A stretch of 64,000 bases of DNA from Dallia pectoralis (GCA_029465975.1 CM055754.1:1648616-1712615), one strand, 5' to 3'; counted from the first letter of the stretch, positions 36,961 through 49,375 are shown. The notes: generated by a model not told the origin, from the letters alone. Made by a program: numbers and translations.

Positions 36961-39900
36961 ATGTCTGAGCAGACCCCAGTCTCACCAAGCACTCCCCTCA
37001 CCGCTCTCCATTCAACAGCACACAAGGACACCATCCTCAGCAAATTTGACAAGATGAGGAAAAGGGAGCTCCTGTGTGACATCACGCTAATTGTTGAAGA
37101 TGTGCAATTTAAGGCCCACAAGGCCCTGTTGGCTGCCAGCAGTGGCTACTTCTCCCTTATGTTCACCGCAGAGGAGCAGATTAGTCAGTCAACCTACAGG
37201 TTGGAGGGCATGGCTGCAGACACCTTCAGAGCGGTGCTGGAGTTCATCTACAGTGCTCAGGTATCTGGGGAAATGGGGATAGTTTCAACTGGAACCCATG
37301 TTGTGAAATCAGAACCAAATAATTTAGTAATTTTTCCGCTTTTTACATTGAATTTAAAAGGTTTAGAGTAGTACATTTTGTTTGTAGTTTTTAGAAAAAA
37401 ATAAATGTGAGGCTCTTAAATTGGATCCATATGTGATTTTCTTTTTGTGTCTATTGGTGAAGGTGTCTGTGGAGGACAGTTTAACGGAGCAGCTGCTTGA
37501 CCTGGCCCGGCTCCTTGAGGTTAGCGACCTGGTGAAAGCCCACACAGCCTGCAACCCGAATATGACCTATCTGCGTGTGGATGGCGGGGACCTTGCTATT
37601 ACAGACAATACTCGTTCGGATGTGAGACCAGAAGTGGATGCTGACCGAATGAAACACGGGAGACTGGGGGTCGGGACATTCATGCAGCCGAAACGGAAAC
37701 GGGGTCGACCTCGAAAGAACTGTACAGACGTGCGTGCCCTGGATGAGTCCGACATACGGGAATTGGAAAGTGATGTCACCAATATCAAGGAAGCGGCCAA
37801 TGAAAAGCAGCATGTTATAGTTGATGATGTCACATGTGGGGACATTGAAGAATGCCCGTCTGAGGCAGAGGATCAACTAGCTTCTCCAGCTAGAGACTCT
37901 GACAGTGCCGACTGTGATCCCAGATCAGCCGATACTAGACGACAGAGTAAGAGGAAGATCCGGACGCCGGTGAAGTTCAAGGGGTACAGGGTGGGCGGCC
38001 GAGATGAGAAGGCTGCTGACCACAGAGAGCCAAGGAAGAGGGGCAGGAAGAGGAAATATCCAAACACAGAGGCACGGTGTGAAGATTGTGGAAAAGTCTT
38101 TAAAAACCACCTGTTCTTAAAGATCCACAGGAGGACACATACAGGTGAGACTGCACAAGTCTGTACATGTAAAGCCTGAGATTATATTCCACCAATATTG
38201 ATTTCACTAATAACTTGGTTGATTTCTAGTATGAAAGGGCCTGGTTTAATTCCTTTCATCGATGTACCATATTTGTAGTAATCGGACCCAAATGCTTTGT
38301 AATCCTGATTTAGTGACACAGACTAGCCTGCCGTCTCACGGCACAGAAACTGGAGATCGGTCTCCGTTCTTGTGAGCTACTAGAGTTCAAGGCTACTTAA
38401 GATTTAGATTACAAGTATTTTAGCATTTGTATGGTGAAAATTTTACCCATGGCATCTTAAAGATTACAAGCATTATAATGCAGGCTAAAATTGTGTGAGC
38501 ACCAATAGTGTTTTATATCGTCCCGCCAGGTGAAAAGCCCTTTAAGTGTTCTGCGTGTGGAAAGAGTTACACACAGAAACACACTCTACTGGACCACCAG
38601 CGAATTCACACCGGAGAGAAGCCTTTCGTCTGCACTGTCTGCTCTAAAGCACTGTCCACCAAACACTCTCTGTTGGAACACATGCACCTCCATACTGGTA
38701 CAGTGCACTCTGCTGATATAACCTCCACACTGGTACAGTGCACTCTGCTGATATAACCTCCATACTGGTACAGTGCACTCTGCTGATATAACCTCCATAC
38801 TGGTACAATGCACTCTGCTGATATAACCTCCATACTGGTACAGTGCACTCTGCTGATATAACCTCTACACTGGTACAGTGCACTCTGCTGACATAACCTC
38901 CACACTGGTACAGTGCACTCTGCTGATATAACCTCTACACTGGTACAGTGCACTCTGCTGACATAACCTCCACACTGGTACAGTGCACTCTGCTGACATA
39001 ACCTCTACTCTGGTACAGTGCACTCTGCTGATATAACCTCCATACTGGTACAGTGCACTCTGCTGATATAACCTCTACACTGGTACAGTGCACTCTGCTG
39101 ATAGAACCTGCAAACTGGTAGAGTGCACTCTGCTGATATAACCTCTATACTGGTACAGTGCACTCTGCTGATATAACCTCCACACTGGTACAGTGCAGTT
39201 TTTACATCCACATAGTTGCAATATTCTATACACAGTCTACAGCCTGATCGTTCACACAGCTAAAACACTCCGCAAACCGAGTATAAAAAGTTTCTCTGTA
39301 ATATTTCTGTTGATATTTAGTCTAGCCTTTAGTGCCTTGTAACGTGAGTCTCTCTTTTAATGCCAGAAGAAAAAACCTTCAGCTGTGATAAATGCGGAAA
39401 GACCTTCAACCAGAAGAGACAGCTTAACAGTCACTACAGGGTCCACACTGGTAAATCTTTACCCGAATGTGAACACTGTCACCGCAGGTTCATGGACGCA
39501 GCTCAACTGAAGAAGCACATGAGAACTCACACGGGTAAAGACCAGGCTAAATTCACAGCACTACTGGACACTGCTGAGTTAATTTGTAATAACCCTAACC
39601 CCAGGTTATTTTGCTTTTATATATGAGAAAATGTTTCAGTCATTCATTTTCTGAATTAATGGACTAACAACTGAAAAAATATAAACAAATGATTAATTCT
39701 ACTGAAAAGAAATTGTGTTTACCTCTGTTGTGGATGGCTCAGATTGTTGTTTTGTTGTTTTAGGTGAGAAGCCTTTCACTTGTGAGATCTGTGGAAAATG
39801 TTTTACAGCCAAGAGCACTCTGCAGACACACATCAGGATTCACAGGTGAGAGTTAACTTGTCAACTAGTCATAGAAGTGATCCTTACCACACATAAAAGA

Positions 39901-41319
39901 GGCTTAACAAGTCGCCACAGAATAATGTGAAAGTAAACGTGACAACCTTAAGTGAGTTCCACAATACACGAAAGAAAACATCGAGTAATCCTTCTCCACT
40001 GTTCCGGGTGTTTCCAGAGGGGAGAAGCCATATGTCTGTGGCGTCTGCAACAAGTCGTTCTCCGACGCCAGTGCCAGGCGACGTCACCAAGCCTCCCACA
40101 CGGGAAATAAGCCCTTCACCTGCTCCTTTTGCAACCTGTGCTTCGCCCGCCTGGACAACCTAAAGACCCACATCAAGACCCACAACAAGGAGAGCGTTGT
40201 CACTATCACCCCTGAGGAGGCGCGAAGTGAGGCACAGGTGGTAGAAGAGGAGGCCCGTGTCACCTCGGAGACAACAGAGGAGGTAGAGTTCGATATAGGA
40301 ACTTTTACCTGTGTCATTCCTTACAGTATAGTTGACAATACTACTGGGCCATTTGGGTGTAGTTCTGTTACATCCTACAGCATGTCAGTTATAATAAATG
40401 ACATTATCTAACTACAGGTACGTAGCATTCTTCAGCTTCAACCATACCAGCTACCTGGCCACCCTGAACAAGAGATCCAGCCGGTAGATGTGAACAACCT
40501 CAATTTTGTGCCCGGGCACTGTGGGCAGGATCAGGGCATCAGAATTATTACTAGTTCAACGGAGGGTGGGGTCTCAGAGGTGGCAGAGCAGGCCCAGTCC
40601 AGACTGACCTTCCTGACCCAGCCGTCAGGACACATGCAGAACGTGGCCTTGGTCACTCAGGTAAGGCGAACCAATAATGCCCGGTTCACTCCTATCGGTT
40701 CGTATTAACTTTGTATTTCTTCTTTGTCTGTGTATTTTCTGCGCTGATTTGTGACTCGTTGTTGTACTGTATTTTTCACGTACATAGTATCACCCTGTAG
40801 GTCAAAAACACATCATTTTTATTAAGATGGTTTTGTTTAATTTAGGAAAGCGTGGACCATCAGAACCAGCAGATCCAGACGATTAGCGTTCTGCAGAACG
40901 GGCACATGGCCAATGGGGTCGGAGTGCAACCTGAACAGATGCACGTCATCACTTTATCCAAGGAGGCCATGGAGCATCTACAGACTCACCACGGACCGCC
41001 CCAGCCCGTTCACCTCGCACCCAGACCCGGCTCCCTCGCTGCCCCAGGCCCTGTACAGCAGCTCCACGTCATGCACCAGCACCATCCACACCACACACTC
41101 TCACAGCTGGCCGTCACCCAGGACCAGGCCCCTATTCCGGGACAGATGAACAGAGATCCGGCTCAAGGCCACATCAACATCAACAGCCAGAGCAGCCAGC
41201 CCATCTCAATCAGTCAGACCAGTGAACAGATCCCCAGCCACCACATCCAGGGTCAGACCTTCCAGATACAGGCTGGTACCGTCTCCTACCTGTACACTAC
41301 CAGTCTAGCCCAGCCATAG
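36961..41319 (+). CDS. zbtb24: Zinc finger and BTB domain-containing protein 24
   Basis: Nuclear DNA-binding regulator; human ZBTB24 loss causes ICF syndrome type 2 with centromeric hypomethylation. Coding exons: 36961-37260, 37463-38144, 38530-38697, 39367-39534, 39764-39845, 40018-40282, 40418-40660, 40846-41319; 794 codons with stop, phases consistent (human 697 residues). Order: BTB domain (about 15-130, 'FLCDITLIVE'-like 'LLCDITLIVEDVQFKAHKAL'), AT-hook KRKRGRPRKN (about 177), eight C2H2 fingers (about 305-525; e.g. CEDCGKVF, CSACGKSY, CTVCSKAL, CDKCGKTF, CEHCHRRF, CEICGKCF, CGVCNKSF, CSFCNLCF), then a Gln/His-rich tail with MHVITLSKEAMEHLQTH. The start ATG follows a 5' UTR intron. Intron 3 contains a repeated splice donor, and the 3' UTR a 50-bp array. 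Confidence 0.96.
38687..39198 (+). repeat. zbtb24: 35-bp tandem array carrying the zbtb24 exon 3 splice donor
   Basis: The unit contains 'ctccatactggtacagtgca' and 'ctctgctgatataac'. The first copy overlaps the last 11 bases of exon 3 and its donor (CAT ACT G|GTACAG at 38,698). The donor then recurs every 35 bp, at 38,733, 38,768 and so on to 39,188: 15 positions in all, with one altered to GTAGAG near 39,118. The array fills about 500 of the 669 bases of intron 3. The open frames on the minus strand here are artefacts of the repeat. Confidence 0.95.
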
Positions 41320-41680
41320 ACCGTATATGTGTGGGTACAGCTGATGAAAGGAGTAGAGAAGCGGGCTGCCCCAACAGAACCTATAGACTCTGTAGGCCCA
41401 TGGGAGTTTAAGAAACAGACGAGCAAAACAAGTTCTGCCTTAGTTCAAACTTAGATCAGACAGGGGATTTATGACGCATTCGTCACATTGGTTGTAAATA
41501 TAATTCAGTTGTGCTGTATTACCAGGAAGTCCGAGTGATGACACATTCTGCTGTCTACGTTTCAGCTGTTGCTGGCCGGCATGTGGGGGTGGGGTGAAAA
41601 ATACTAGACCAGCATCTCTCTGAGATATCGTCAGAGTTAATCTCCCGCTACTAGGGTACACGCGAAAGCTGAGGTTGCCC

Positions 41681-42106
41681 GTTGAGGGAGTGGGTCCTGA
41701 CTTCCTGTTGTATGTGCAGTATGGAAGGGCTTTGAGGGAGTGGGTCCTGACTTCCTGTTGTATGTGCAGTATGGAAGGGCTTTGAGGGAGTGGGTCCTGA
41801 CTTCCTGTTGTATGTGCAGTATGGAAGGGCTTTGGGGGAGTGGGTCCTGACTTCCTGTTGTATGTGCAGTATGGAAGGGCTTTGAGGGAGTGGGTCCTGA
41901 CTTCCTGTTGTATGTGCAGTATGGAAGGGCTTTGAGGGCAGTATGGAAGGGCTTTGAGGGAGTGGGTCCTGACTTCCTGTTGTATGTGCAGTATGGAAGG
42001 GCTTTGAGGGAGTGGGTCCTGACTTCCTGTTGTATGTGCAGTATGGAAGGGCTTTGAGGGAGTGGGTCCTGACTTCCTGTTGTATGTGCAGTATGGAAGG
42101 GCTTTG
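41681..42106 (+). repeat. 50-bp tandem array in the zbtb24 3' untranslated region
   Basis: 'gacttcctgttgtatgtgca' recurs eight times: at 50-bp steps from about 41,699 to 41,899, then from about 41,970 to 42,070 after an extra 21-bp partial unit near 41,937. Each unit contains ACTTCCTG, the reverse of an ETS-type AGGAAGT core. The minus-strand frames of 180-187 residues are produced by the repeat and are not genes. Confidence 0.93.
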
Positions 42107-42586
42107 AACTGCAGAACTTTTTGTTATTTCCTTCGGGAACCTGTGACTTGTGAACATTGACACGCTGACTCCAGGGCACCAGTGCAGCTCAGATAAAACA
42201 TTTGAATGGCACATGGTTATCTGTGGCTATTTCACCCGCCTTAAATGCAAAACGTTGTTGTCATGCCTCGGTTCCTGTTTTAGGGAAGTCTGATAACATT
42301 GTTTCAAGTCATTTCCACTCGACTCAGGCTGTTGATTCATATGTATCATTAGAGCGGCCTTCTGAGCAATTAATTTGTTTTATTTTCCTTTTGAGTGGGC
42401 TTTGGCAAATCTGATTTGCTATTCTACTGTAGAATGTGTATGGCTTCGTGTTTGTGTTTGAAAATATACAATGCAGGGAGCAGCTAAAATGTTTTTTTTT
42501 ATTGTAGCTAATTAACAGGATTAATCATTAGGAGTTATGCAATCGATCATGGTGTGCCAAGTTGGAAATGGAAACCAATTGCTTAC

Positions 42587-42592
42587 AATAAA
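42587..42592 (+). terminator. Candidate polyadenylation signal of zbtb24
   Basis: AATAAA in 'cttacaataaagatgtgg', about 1.27 kb after the zbtb24 stop codon and after the 50-bp array. It is the first clean AATAAA I noticed downstream, and is unproven. Confidence 0.4.
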
Positions 42593-43575
42593 GATGTGGC
42601 CAAAGTAACGTCTCCAGGACCTGTTGGGAGAACATGCTCATAGATAAAAATGATGTATCAAAAAATAGAGTACTTTTTAACTATTGGGGGAAAAAACATT
42701 AAATATTCTACTTTACACTGACAACTTCTGGTTGACATGATGTTTAAGCTCTGTTGGCTTATGGGTAATATATTTAAGGCTCCAATGAAATATATTATCA
42801 TATGAAATTATTTCAGGGTCCCTTCCACATTAATGGTGGAAGAGTGAACACGGTAATTGCCAAAATGTCTGCAGATGTTTATGATATTATTAATACGTTT
42901 AGAATACATTATTATGTTTCTGCTTGCATTGCTGCTTTTGCTGCCCGGGTAAAACAATAGGCATAACGTTTGATGTTTCTCTGACCAATACGGAAAAAAA
43001 TGGTTTTCATTTTTTTTAATTAATATGCTAATAAAGACTTCATACAAAACAAAAGTTGAACAAGTAGTCTCGGTCTTTTTAAAATAATCGGCATTAAGTT
43101 TGCGGTTCTATGACCGTTATTGAAAAAGATTTTGAAGATTTATGGAACAAAATGATTATGAATTGACTGTATATATCGAATGTTTTCTATTCGGCATGTT
43201 GGCTGACATTTCACTGAGAAACCTGTGATAATGAGAAAGAAATGTACCGGTATTACAAAGTCTGCGGAAATCTCCCAGTTTTCATTCCTCTACCCCTTTA
43301 CCTAAATGCGGAAAAGGGAGCCTGAATGAATGTGAAATGAGTCATCTGGACAAAAAAGTATCCTCTTTTGTTTTACATGCATATGATGATGGAAGATATT
43401 ATATAATGTTTTAGCACTTTACCAGTCAAGGCTTGAAGTGAACCAAAGTCATAATCGTGTGAGTTGAAGATTGCATGTAGCGTAGTGCATATAGTGCATT
43501 ATATTTTCCGCACCTATTGCGTAAGTAAGAACCAGTAATCGCGATATCAGGAGTAATGTGTTCAAAACAACAGTC
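42593..43575. other. Intergenic, nothing recognised
   Basis: No coding similarity, RNA gene or transposon was found between the candidate zbtb24 polyadenylation signal and the tRNA gene. The sequence is AT-rich. Confidence 0.5.
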
Positions 43576-43658
43576 TACCAGGAGTGGGGTTCGAACCCAC
43601 GCGGACATGAGTCCATTGGATCTTAAGTCCAACGCCTTAACCACTCGGCCATCCTGGT
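43576..43658 (-). tRNA. tRNA-Leu (anticodon TAA)
   Basis: Read on the minus strand, the gene begins ACCAGGATGGCCGAGTGG and ends CACTCCTGGTA. The acceptor stem ACCAGGA/TCCTGGT pairs fully, followed by discriminator A. The A box (TGGCCGAGTGG) and B box (GGTTCGAACCC) are intact. The anticodon loop CTTAAGA gives anticodon TAA, and a long variable arm (TGGACTCATGTCC) is typical of leucine tRNAs. Length is 83 bases without CCA. A TTTT-type pol III stop lies about 10 bases beyond the 3' end (AAAA on + near 43,564). No intron. Confidence 0.97.
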
Positions 43659-45202
43659 TGACGTCACTAAACCAATGAGAACAGGCTATACCACATCACA
43701 TGGTTACAATTGTATTATATACCAGGAACAATGTATCAAACATACTGTATTGAGAACGTGTTCTAGTCACGGTTAGAGTTTCATAAAGGCTCTATTCAAA
43801 TCAAAATGTGCAGCATTCACGCAGTAGATCCCTTTCGAAATCAAATGATCTTATATCTTATATGTCTCTGTTTTTATCCTGTGTGAACAAATACCAGGTT
43901 GAGTCATGCTGATAGCCCTTCACTTTTTCGATAAGAAGTGTGTGGCGGGAAGCATTTGTAAGAAATTGTAATGTAACAAATAAACGTTGCAAAACATTGG
44001 TAAAGCGGACCTAAAGACAATTTGGGCAAGATCCAATATGAGATAATTTAATTTAAAGTAGTTTGGAACTTGTATTGTCGAATGTGAGTCAGTCACAGTC
44101 TACAGGATGTTTGTGGTATATGGGTTTACAATCAGTGTTTAATATGCACACTGTACTCATATCATTTTCTCTAAGGCCCCTTTTGCTCAGCAGTCATAGT
44201 TTTAGTAGTAGTCTTAACTTTACTTTGATCAATTACTCATCCAGTCTTTTCAGATCTACTTCAGCTAAATCTATTACATAAATTGTATGGGGCTATGGCT
44301 ATGTTTAGGATGGGCTCAGTCAAAATAAAAGAAACGTAGGCAGTTGTGGTTGTGGAAACCAAACGATCTGATGACTCTGAGTCAGTTCCACTTATTCTTT
44401 CCTTTGGAACTCACTCTGGACACCTCACACATAGGCTGATGGATGCCGTATCTGCATGTGCACTATAAAATGAAAGAATTTCCTCTCAAGTTTTGAGTTT
44501 GCAAACAGTTGCAACATCAGTTAGTGTAGCAATTCTGGTCGTCTCCCCAGACGTTAAGCGTGTGTCAAATGTGCATATAAATAATACAAATCGTATTATA
44601 AAGCATTTAATACGCCAAGCACTAATAACTGTCATTTCACATACGAAAATATTCAAACAGCAGCTCTACAGCATTTATTGTTTATGAAATGTGCATATAA
44701 ATAATGCAAAAAGCATTTAATACTGATATGTAAAGGAGTTACAGGAAAAGCGAGAGCAACACAGCTTTTAATTACACTCATCTAAAAATAAATGATCGAC
44801 TCAGCGAGTATTCTTTAAACAGTGAGCGCAATACAGATGGTTTCTTTTTCTACATTCAAGATATGGAACCCACCCATATCACGCTTTTCATTTGCATGTT
44901 AGCTTCTGTGGTTTGCCATAAAGATACTTGGCCTTCCTATCTAACACTAGCTTCTCACAAGAGTTAATATAAAATGTATTGTGTACAGTGAGAAAAAACA
45001 CTGGCAAAATGACAGACAGTGTCCCATTCTCATTCAAACAGCATAAATAATGTGAAACCAACACGTACTGGAACACACAAAAGTGCAAATTGATTAGATA
45101 CTTTTTTTCTTGATGTATATGGCTTTGAAAACATCTATTTGATAGGAAATTATACCCTAGCATACCAGATACAATATTATCACTGGTATCCATCTGTTTG
45201 TC
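43659..45202. other. Intergenic and stx11 3' untranslated region
   Basis: TTTATT at 44,674-44,679 (AATAAA on the minus strand) is a candidate stx11 polyadenylation signal about 0.5 kb past its stop. A short direct repeat 'tgtgcatataaataat' occurs near 44,569 and 44,690. Nothing else is recognised. Confidence 0.5.
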
Positions 45203-46084
45203 TTACTTGTTACAGCAAGGGAAGCAACAACAGAAAAACTTCCTACATGGGTTGTTTTTCTGGTACTTCACCGCCTGCTTTAACGGAACCTGGGCCTTGC
45301 TCACAAAGTCTGTTGTGGCGACCACATTGGCCTCTATGTTGTCCACCATCGCGCCCTGTTCTTCCACCAGCATAGCCATCTGAAAGAACAGCTCATGGAT
45401 GTCCTTGATACGACTCTCCAGCTCAAGCAGCTCCTTGTGCCGGTTCTCGATCTCTGTGAGTGCAGAGCGTGCCGTCCGGCCGTCCGTTAGAAGGTTGTCA
45501 GAAAACACGTTGCACTTTCCCGTCTCGACCATCTCCTCGACTTGCTCGCCGGTCACCTCCTTCCCCATGATCTCTGCCTGACGCTGGATCCGGGTCTTGC
45601 AGTTCTCCCTCTGGCTCATCTCTGCCTGGTTGTACTCGGACATGGCTTCGTGGAATGCCCCGGTGAGAGAAATATACTGACCTCGTACCATTCGGACCAC
45701 AGCAGAATGTGCCCCAAGCTTTTCCTCCAGCACTTTGTGTTGTGACCCGATCTTCTCCAGCTTTTTGTAGATGCCCTCTCCCTGGGTCTTGATACCCCTG
45801 GCTATGTCATTGGTGTCTCGCTTGATGGAGCTGAACCGTCGAACAGAGGTAAGGAACCTGGTGTTCTGCTTACCCAGGCGTTTCACGTCCATTCGGAGCA
45901 GTGCAATCTCCTTCCTTATGGACTGGGCTTCTCTGAAAATCTTGTCCATCTTATCCTCATCTTCGAACACCACTGACTGCTGCTCCACCACTCCATTGTC
46001 GTCATCGTCAGCACCCTGTCCTTCCTCGCCCCTGTCCGAAGGAGTTGGGGTCACCCCCTGTAGATCTTCCAGTCTGTCTCGCAT
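45203..46084 (-). CDS. stx11: Syntaxin-11
   Basis: Q-SNARE of late endosomes and cytotoxic granules, needed in mammals for lymphocyte granule exocytosis. One coding exon, 293 residues (human 287). Features: 'DVKRLGKQNTRFLTS', 'SIKRDTNDIARGIK', 'SEYNQAEMSQRENCKTRIQR', then the SNARE helix (about 212-272) with the central Gln in 'IHELFFQMAMLVEEQG'. Instead of a transmembrane helix it ends in a cysteine cluster NPCRKFFCCCFPCCNK, as in mammalian STX11, where such cysteines are lipid-modified for membrane attachment. The ATG is five bases after a 'cccatttcag' acceptor, so an upstream non-coding exon exists but was not located. Fish can have two stx11 copies; which one is not decided. Confidence 0.95.
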   Translation of the reverse strand: MRDRLEDLQGVTPTPSDRGEEGQGADDDDNGVVEQQSVVFEDEDKMDKIFREAQSIRKEIALLRMDVKRLGKQNTRFLTSVRRFSSIKRDTNDIARGIKTQGEGIYKKLEKIGSQHKVLEEKLGAHSAVVRMVRGQYISLTGAFHEAMSEYNQAEMSQRENCKTRIQRQAEIMGKEVTGEQVEEMVETGKCNVFSDNLLTDGRTARSALTEIENRHKELLELESRIKDIHELFFQMAMLVEEQGAMVDNIEANVVATTDFVSKAQVPLKQAVKYQKNNPCRKFFCCCFPCCNK

Positions 46085-46429
46085 CCTTCCTGAAATGGGA
46101 GAATATATTTTGAGGAACCCGTTTACTGTACTCTACAGAATATCTACACTTGCCTGACATTTTTTTTCACAATTTGTTGAATCAGTGCCTTAAAATGTCT
46201 TCCATTTAAATGTATTTTCTTTAAAATCCAACTCCATAATCTGCATATGTGGATTTGTTACTGTTGTGAAATTAAACTAAACAAAAGTATCATGACTAAA
46301 TAAGTCTACAACCACAAGTACCAACTTTCTAACAACATTTGGCAACATTTTACAATTATTTTTTCCCCATAACTCTTCAAGCTTTCAAATACCTTGGGTA
46401 GTGTGTATTGAAAGAAACCTTCAAAAGTT

Positions 46430-46780
46430 ATGCTGCACATTCTGGATTTAGGTCAGGCTTTGTTGTGGCCACTTACGGACATGTAACGTATAGTTTTATA
46501 TTCTTACCCCCTCTACTGTAGCCCAGTTTTAGCATTTCTTGCAGAGGACCTTTTGTACCTTTCTTCAAGGACCTTTTTGTACCTTGCTTAATTCAATTTC
46601 CATCTATTCTGACAGGTTCTCCAGTCATTAACGATGAGAAACATGACCATAACATGGTGTTTGCCACCACCATACTTCACAATGTTTGTTGAGCACACTT
46701 GGTGTTTTCAGTTGCCTGTGGTCAGTCTCCTACTTGTGCAGTCATCCAGTCATACATATATAGGAAGTGTCTTGATGCAA
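46430..46780 (-). mobile_element. Tc1-like transposon relic
   Basis: The + strand reads 'tggatttaggtcaggctttg', later 'caatttccatctattctgac' and 'tttgccaccaccatacttca', which is the reverse complement of the transposase region of a common fish Tc1-like element. Frames are broken and the copy is old. Confidence 0.6.
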
Positions 46781-46794
46781 TACATCTTCCTCCT

Positions 46795-46941
46795 ACTATA
46801 CAGTTTGAGTAAAACGTTTGGACACAGGTCGGGTGATTGTGAAGGCAAGATCATCTGATGCAGCAACAGTTATATCCGTTTTGTACAAATAGCTCTTACA
46901 CCCTCCTGGAGTGTCCAAACATTTGACTGGTACTGTATATA
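46795..46941. mobile_element. MITE-like element with Tc1-type terminal inverted repeats
   Basis: The left end 'atacagtttgagtaaaacgt' + 'ttggacac' is an imperfect inverted copy of the right end 'gtgtccaaacatttgactgg' + 'tactgtatat'. The interval of about 145 bp has no coding potential. It adjoins the Tc1 relic just to the left and may be its terminal part. Confidence 0.6.
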
Positions 46942-49254
46942 ATATTCATTGTATACAAACACACAATAGTTCCATAGCCATCCGCTGCTGTGTATCTTTC
47001 TACATTCCATGGTGTTTTTCAATCATCTTGACACTGGTGTTTTTCTTTCAAAATCACTACCCAACATAGGGAACCTATAGAAATCATGTGAATCACCAGA
47101 ATTGAATGATCCAATTCAGTTATTTCAGTTGTGTGGTTTAAATATTGTTTACAAAAATACTAAAACGAATTATACGTGTGGAGTATGGTACATAAATGAT
47201 TGAGGAATGACATGAATATAGTGCGTGAGCACTGAAACGACAAAATGTGATTTGATCTGCAGTAGGAAGTTAGGGTCCTGTCTCACTGTTGTCACGTAAC
47301 CAACTTCAGAAAAAGTCCTCATGTTCTTGCTCAAAGAAGCTATCCATTCTACCTATATATACCGAGTAAACTGCACTGATTATTAACACAAATAACAGTC
47401 ATAGAACCATGTTTAATTGAAGGAATGTAACACCATTGTAAAAGAGGAAATGAAATGTCACCTATTTCCTTGTGATCTCTAGACCTCTCTGGTTGCTGTA
47501 CATATTACCACCACCACACCCCCAGGCTGTCAGGGAACAAGACTAATCCACGAAGAGCCAAGCTTGTTACAGATATATCGATTCTGAAACCAATTAGAGA
47601 AACAATTTCATCAGCATACTAAAAGATGACATGTGTGGTGCTTCTATACTCTCCTATAACACACATGAAATATGCCATAATATGCCATATTGGCTCAGGT
47701 TAAGGCGAACCATCTCTATATTTAGCGGTTACAGTAATCAACACACTGAAGTTTCTATCTGAGCCCAAACATAACACTATGGAGGTGCACATCTATGAAC
47801 AGAAACAGGAGGACCTCATGACATTAAGAAATAAATTACAAAGTAGCCACAATCTTCTCGGCCAAACCGAACTTGATGAGGAAACGCATCGTATCGCAAC
47901 CTGCCTTCTATCGAAACCTTGTAAACTATTAAATGACAGAATTATCAGTGATATGTTTTACCTGGTCTGGTGCTCCGAGGACTGTCTTATAACACTAACA
48001 TCATTAAACCCCAACAGACACATGCTCTGAGAATAATTTCCCCTTTATGCTCGGTGAGAGTCATATAGCTGTGCTTGCCAGGAACCAGCCCACCACCTAA
48101 TTTATGAACTCTGTTCATCAGCGCAAAACGTTTCAAAACGTAATACATGTGTGTGTGAATTCATTCAATCAAACAAAACGTTGCGAATAGAAAACGATTC
48201 GTCAAATACACCTTTGCTTCAATTGCAGGTGTTTCGAAAAACACAAAAAAATTCTAACTTTGTGTGTCAGAATCTATTCTCGTTACGTTTGGTCGAATGA
48301 ATGCGCCCGAACTAGAACCCTCCCAGTTCCACCCGTTTGGTTCCACCCGTTTAGTTCCAACCCGGAGGAGGGATTTCCCCATCTCTTTTACAGCCATCTC
48401 ATTCACACCCACAGAACCAAACTGCAGGTGTAAAAAGAGGAAGGACAGGCGGAGACAAGCTTTGAGAAAACATCTGGTTTCATTGGTAACTTGTGGTTGT
48501 TTTATTTTACGCACTTAAATCTAATGAATGTTGATGTAATTCCTTATAATATTTCTACAATATTCGTATAACTCCCTGGACAAGTAGACGTTTTCATGAC
48601 CATTAGGATAGATGTCACGGTTACAACGTGTCTCGTCGCAGTTTAATTAAACTATACTGCGAGATTATAATGCTATCTTGTTAAATTCTTATGACAACTA
48701 TGCATAGTCTCTCTTGTCGGACTGTGTTTTGATCTGTTTGCACTGTTCGTAGACGTTTTTAAATGTGTGTATTAAATGTTTTAAAACGTTATCAACATTT
48801 GCATCATCTATCACAAAATCAACTTCCTCCCATGCATGTTCATATTTAATTCACACGGCAGTTTGTACTTTTCAATACACGTCAAGCTACGTGCAAACGA
48901 CACGCAATAATGTTTAATTATTTTATTGGCACACGATTACACATATTGTTCTTGTCATGTTGCTTAGCTGTGCCCAGATGGTTTCCAGCGGCCTGCTGGT
49001 CGCCACAATCTTTGGTACCCCGTTCTGTCTTGTTGATCACCATTTCCCCGTCTGTACAGCCACTTACAGAAACAGCTCCTAATTACCCTGGATCTTGTTA
49101 TCCAGATCTGGTCCTCCTTACAAATACTATTTAGGTGAGAGGAAGAGAGAAAAAGTGGGTGGAGAAGAGAGAGAGAGAGAATGGTTGGTGAGAGAGTCAG
49201 TGGTTTCTTATAAAGAGAACTAGCCAGCCCTAAAGCAAACTCAACTCTACATCT

Positions 49255-49375
49255 GTTCCCTGGTTTTGGCTTTTCTATAGAGTTTTTCCTAGCTGCTGTG
49301 CCATCGCCATCTTTGTTGCTTTTGTTTGGGTTTTAGGTATGGGATGGGTGTCTGTATTAACACAAAAGACATCAC
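49255..49375 (+). mobile_element. LINE 3' end fragment
   Basis: 'agagtttttcctagctgctg' followed by 'tttgttgcttttgtttgggt' and 'tttaggtatgggatgggtgt' resembles the 3' untranslated end of the LINE family inserted at 27,333-29,370, where the minus strand contains 'gggagtttttcctagccgcc'. Only this tail is present. Confidence 0.55.

Noticed and set aside
38586..39211. Minus-strand frames with repeated CTSMEVISAE
   Set aside because: By-product of the 35-bp array in zbtb24 intron 3.
41637..42214. Minus-strand frames of 180 and 187 residues with repeated HIQQEVRTHS / SKPFHTA
   Set aside because: The 50-bp unit is not a multiple of three, so all frames cycle through the same repeat; they lie in the zbtb24 3' UTR.
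47779..48030. 83-residue + frame beginning MEVHIYEQKQEDLM
   Set aside because: Looks protein-like but I recognise no family, and there is no splice or promoter context; not supported as a gene.
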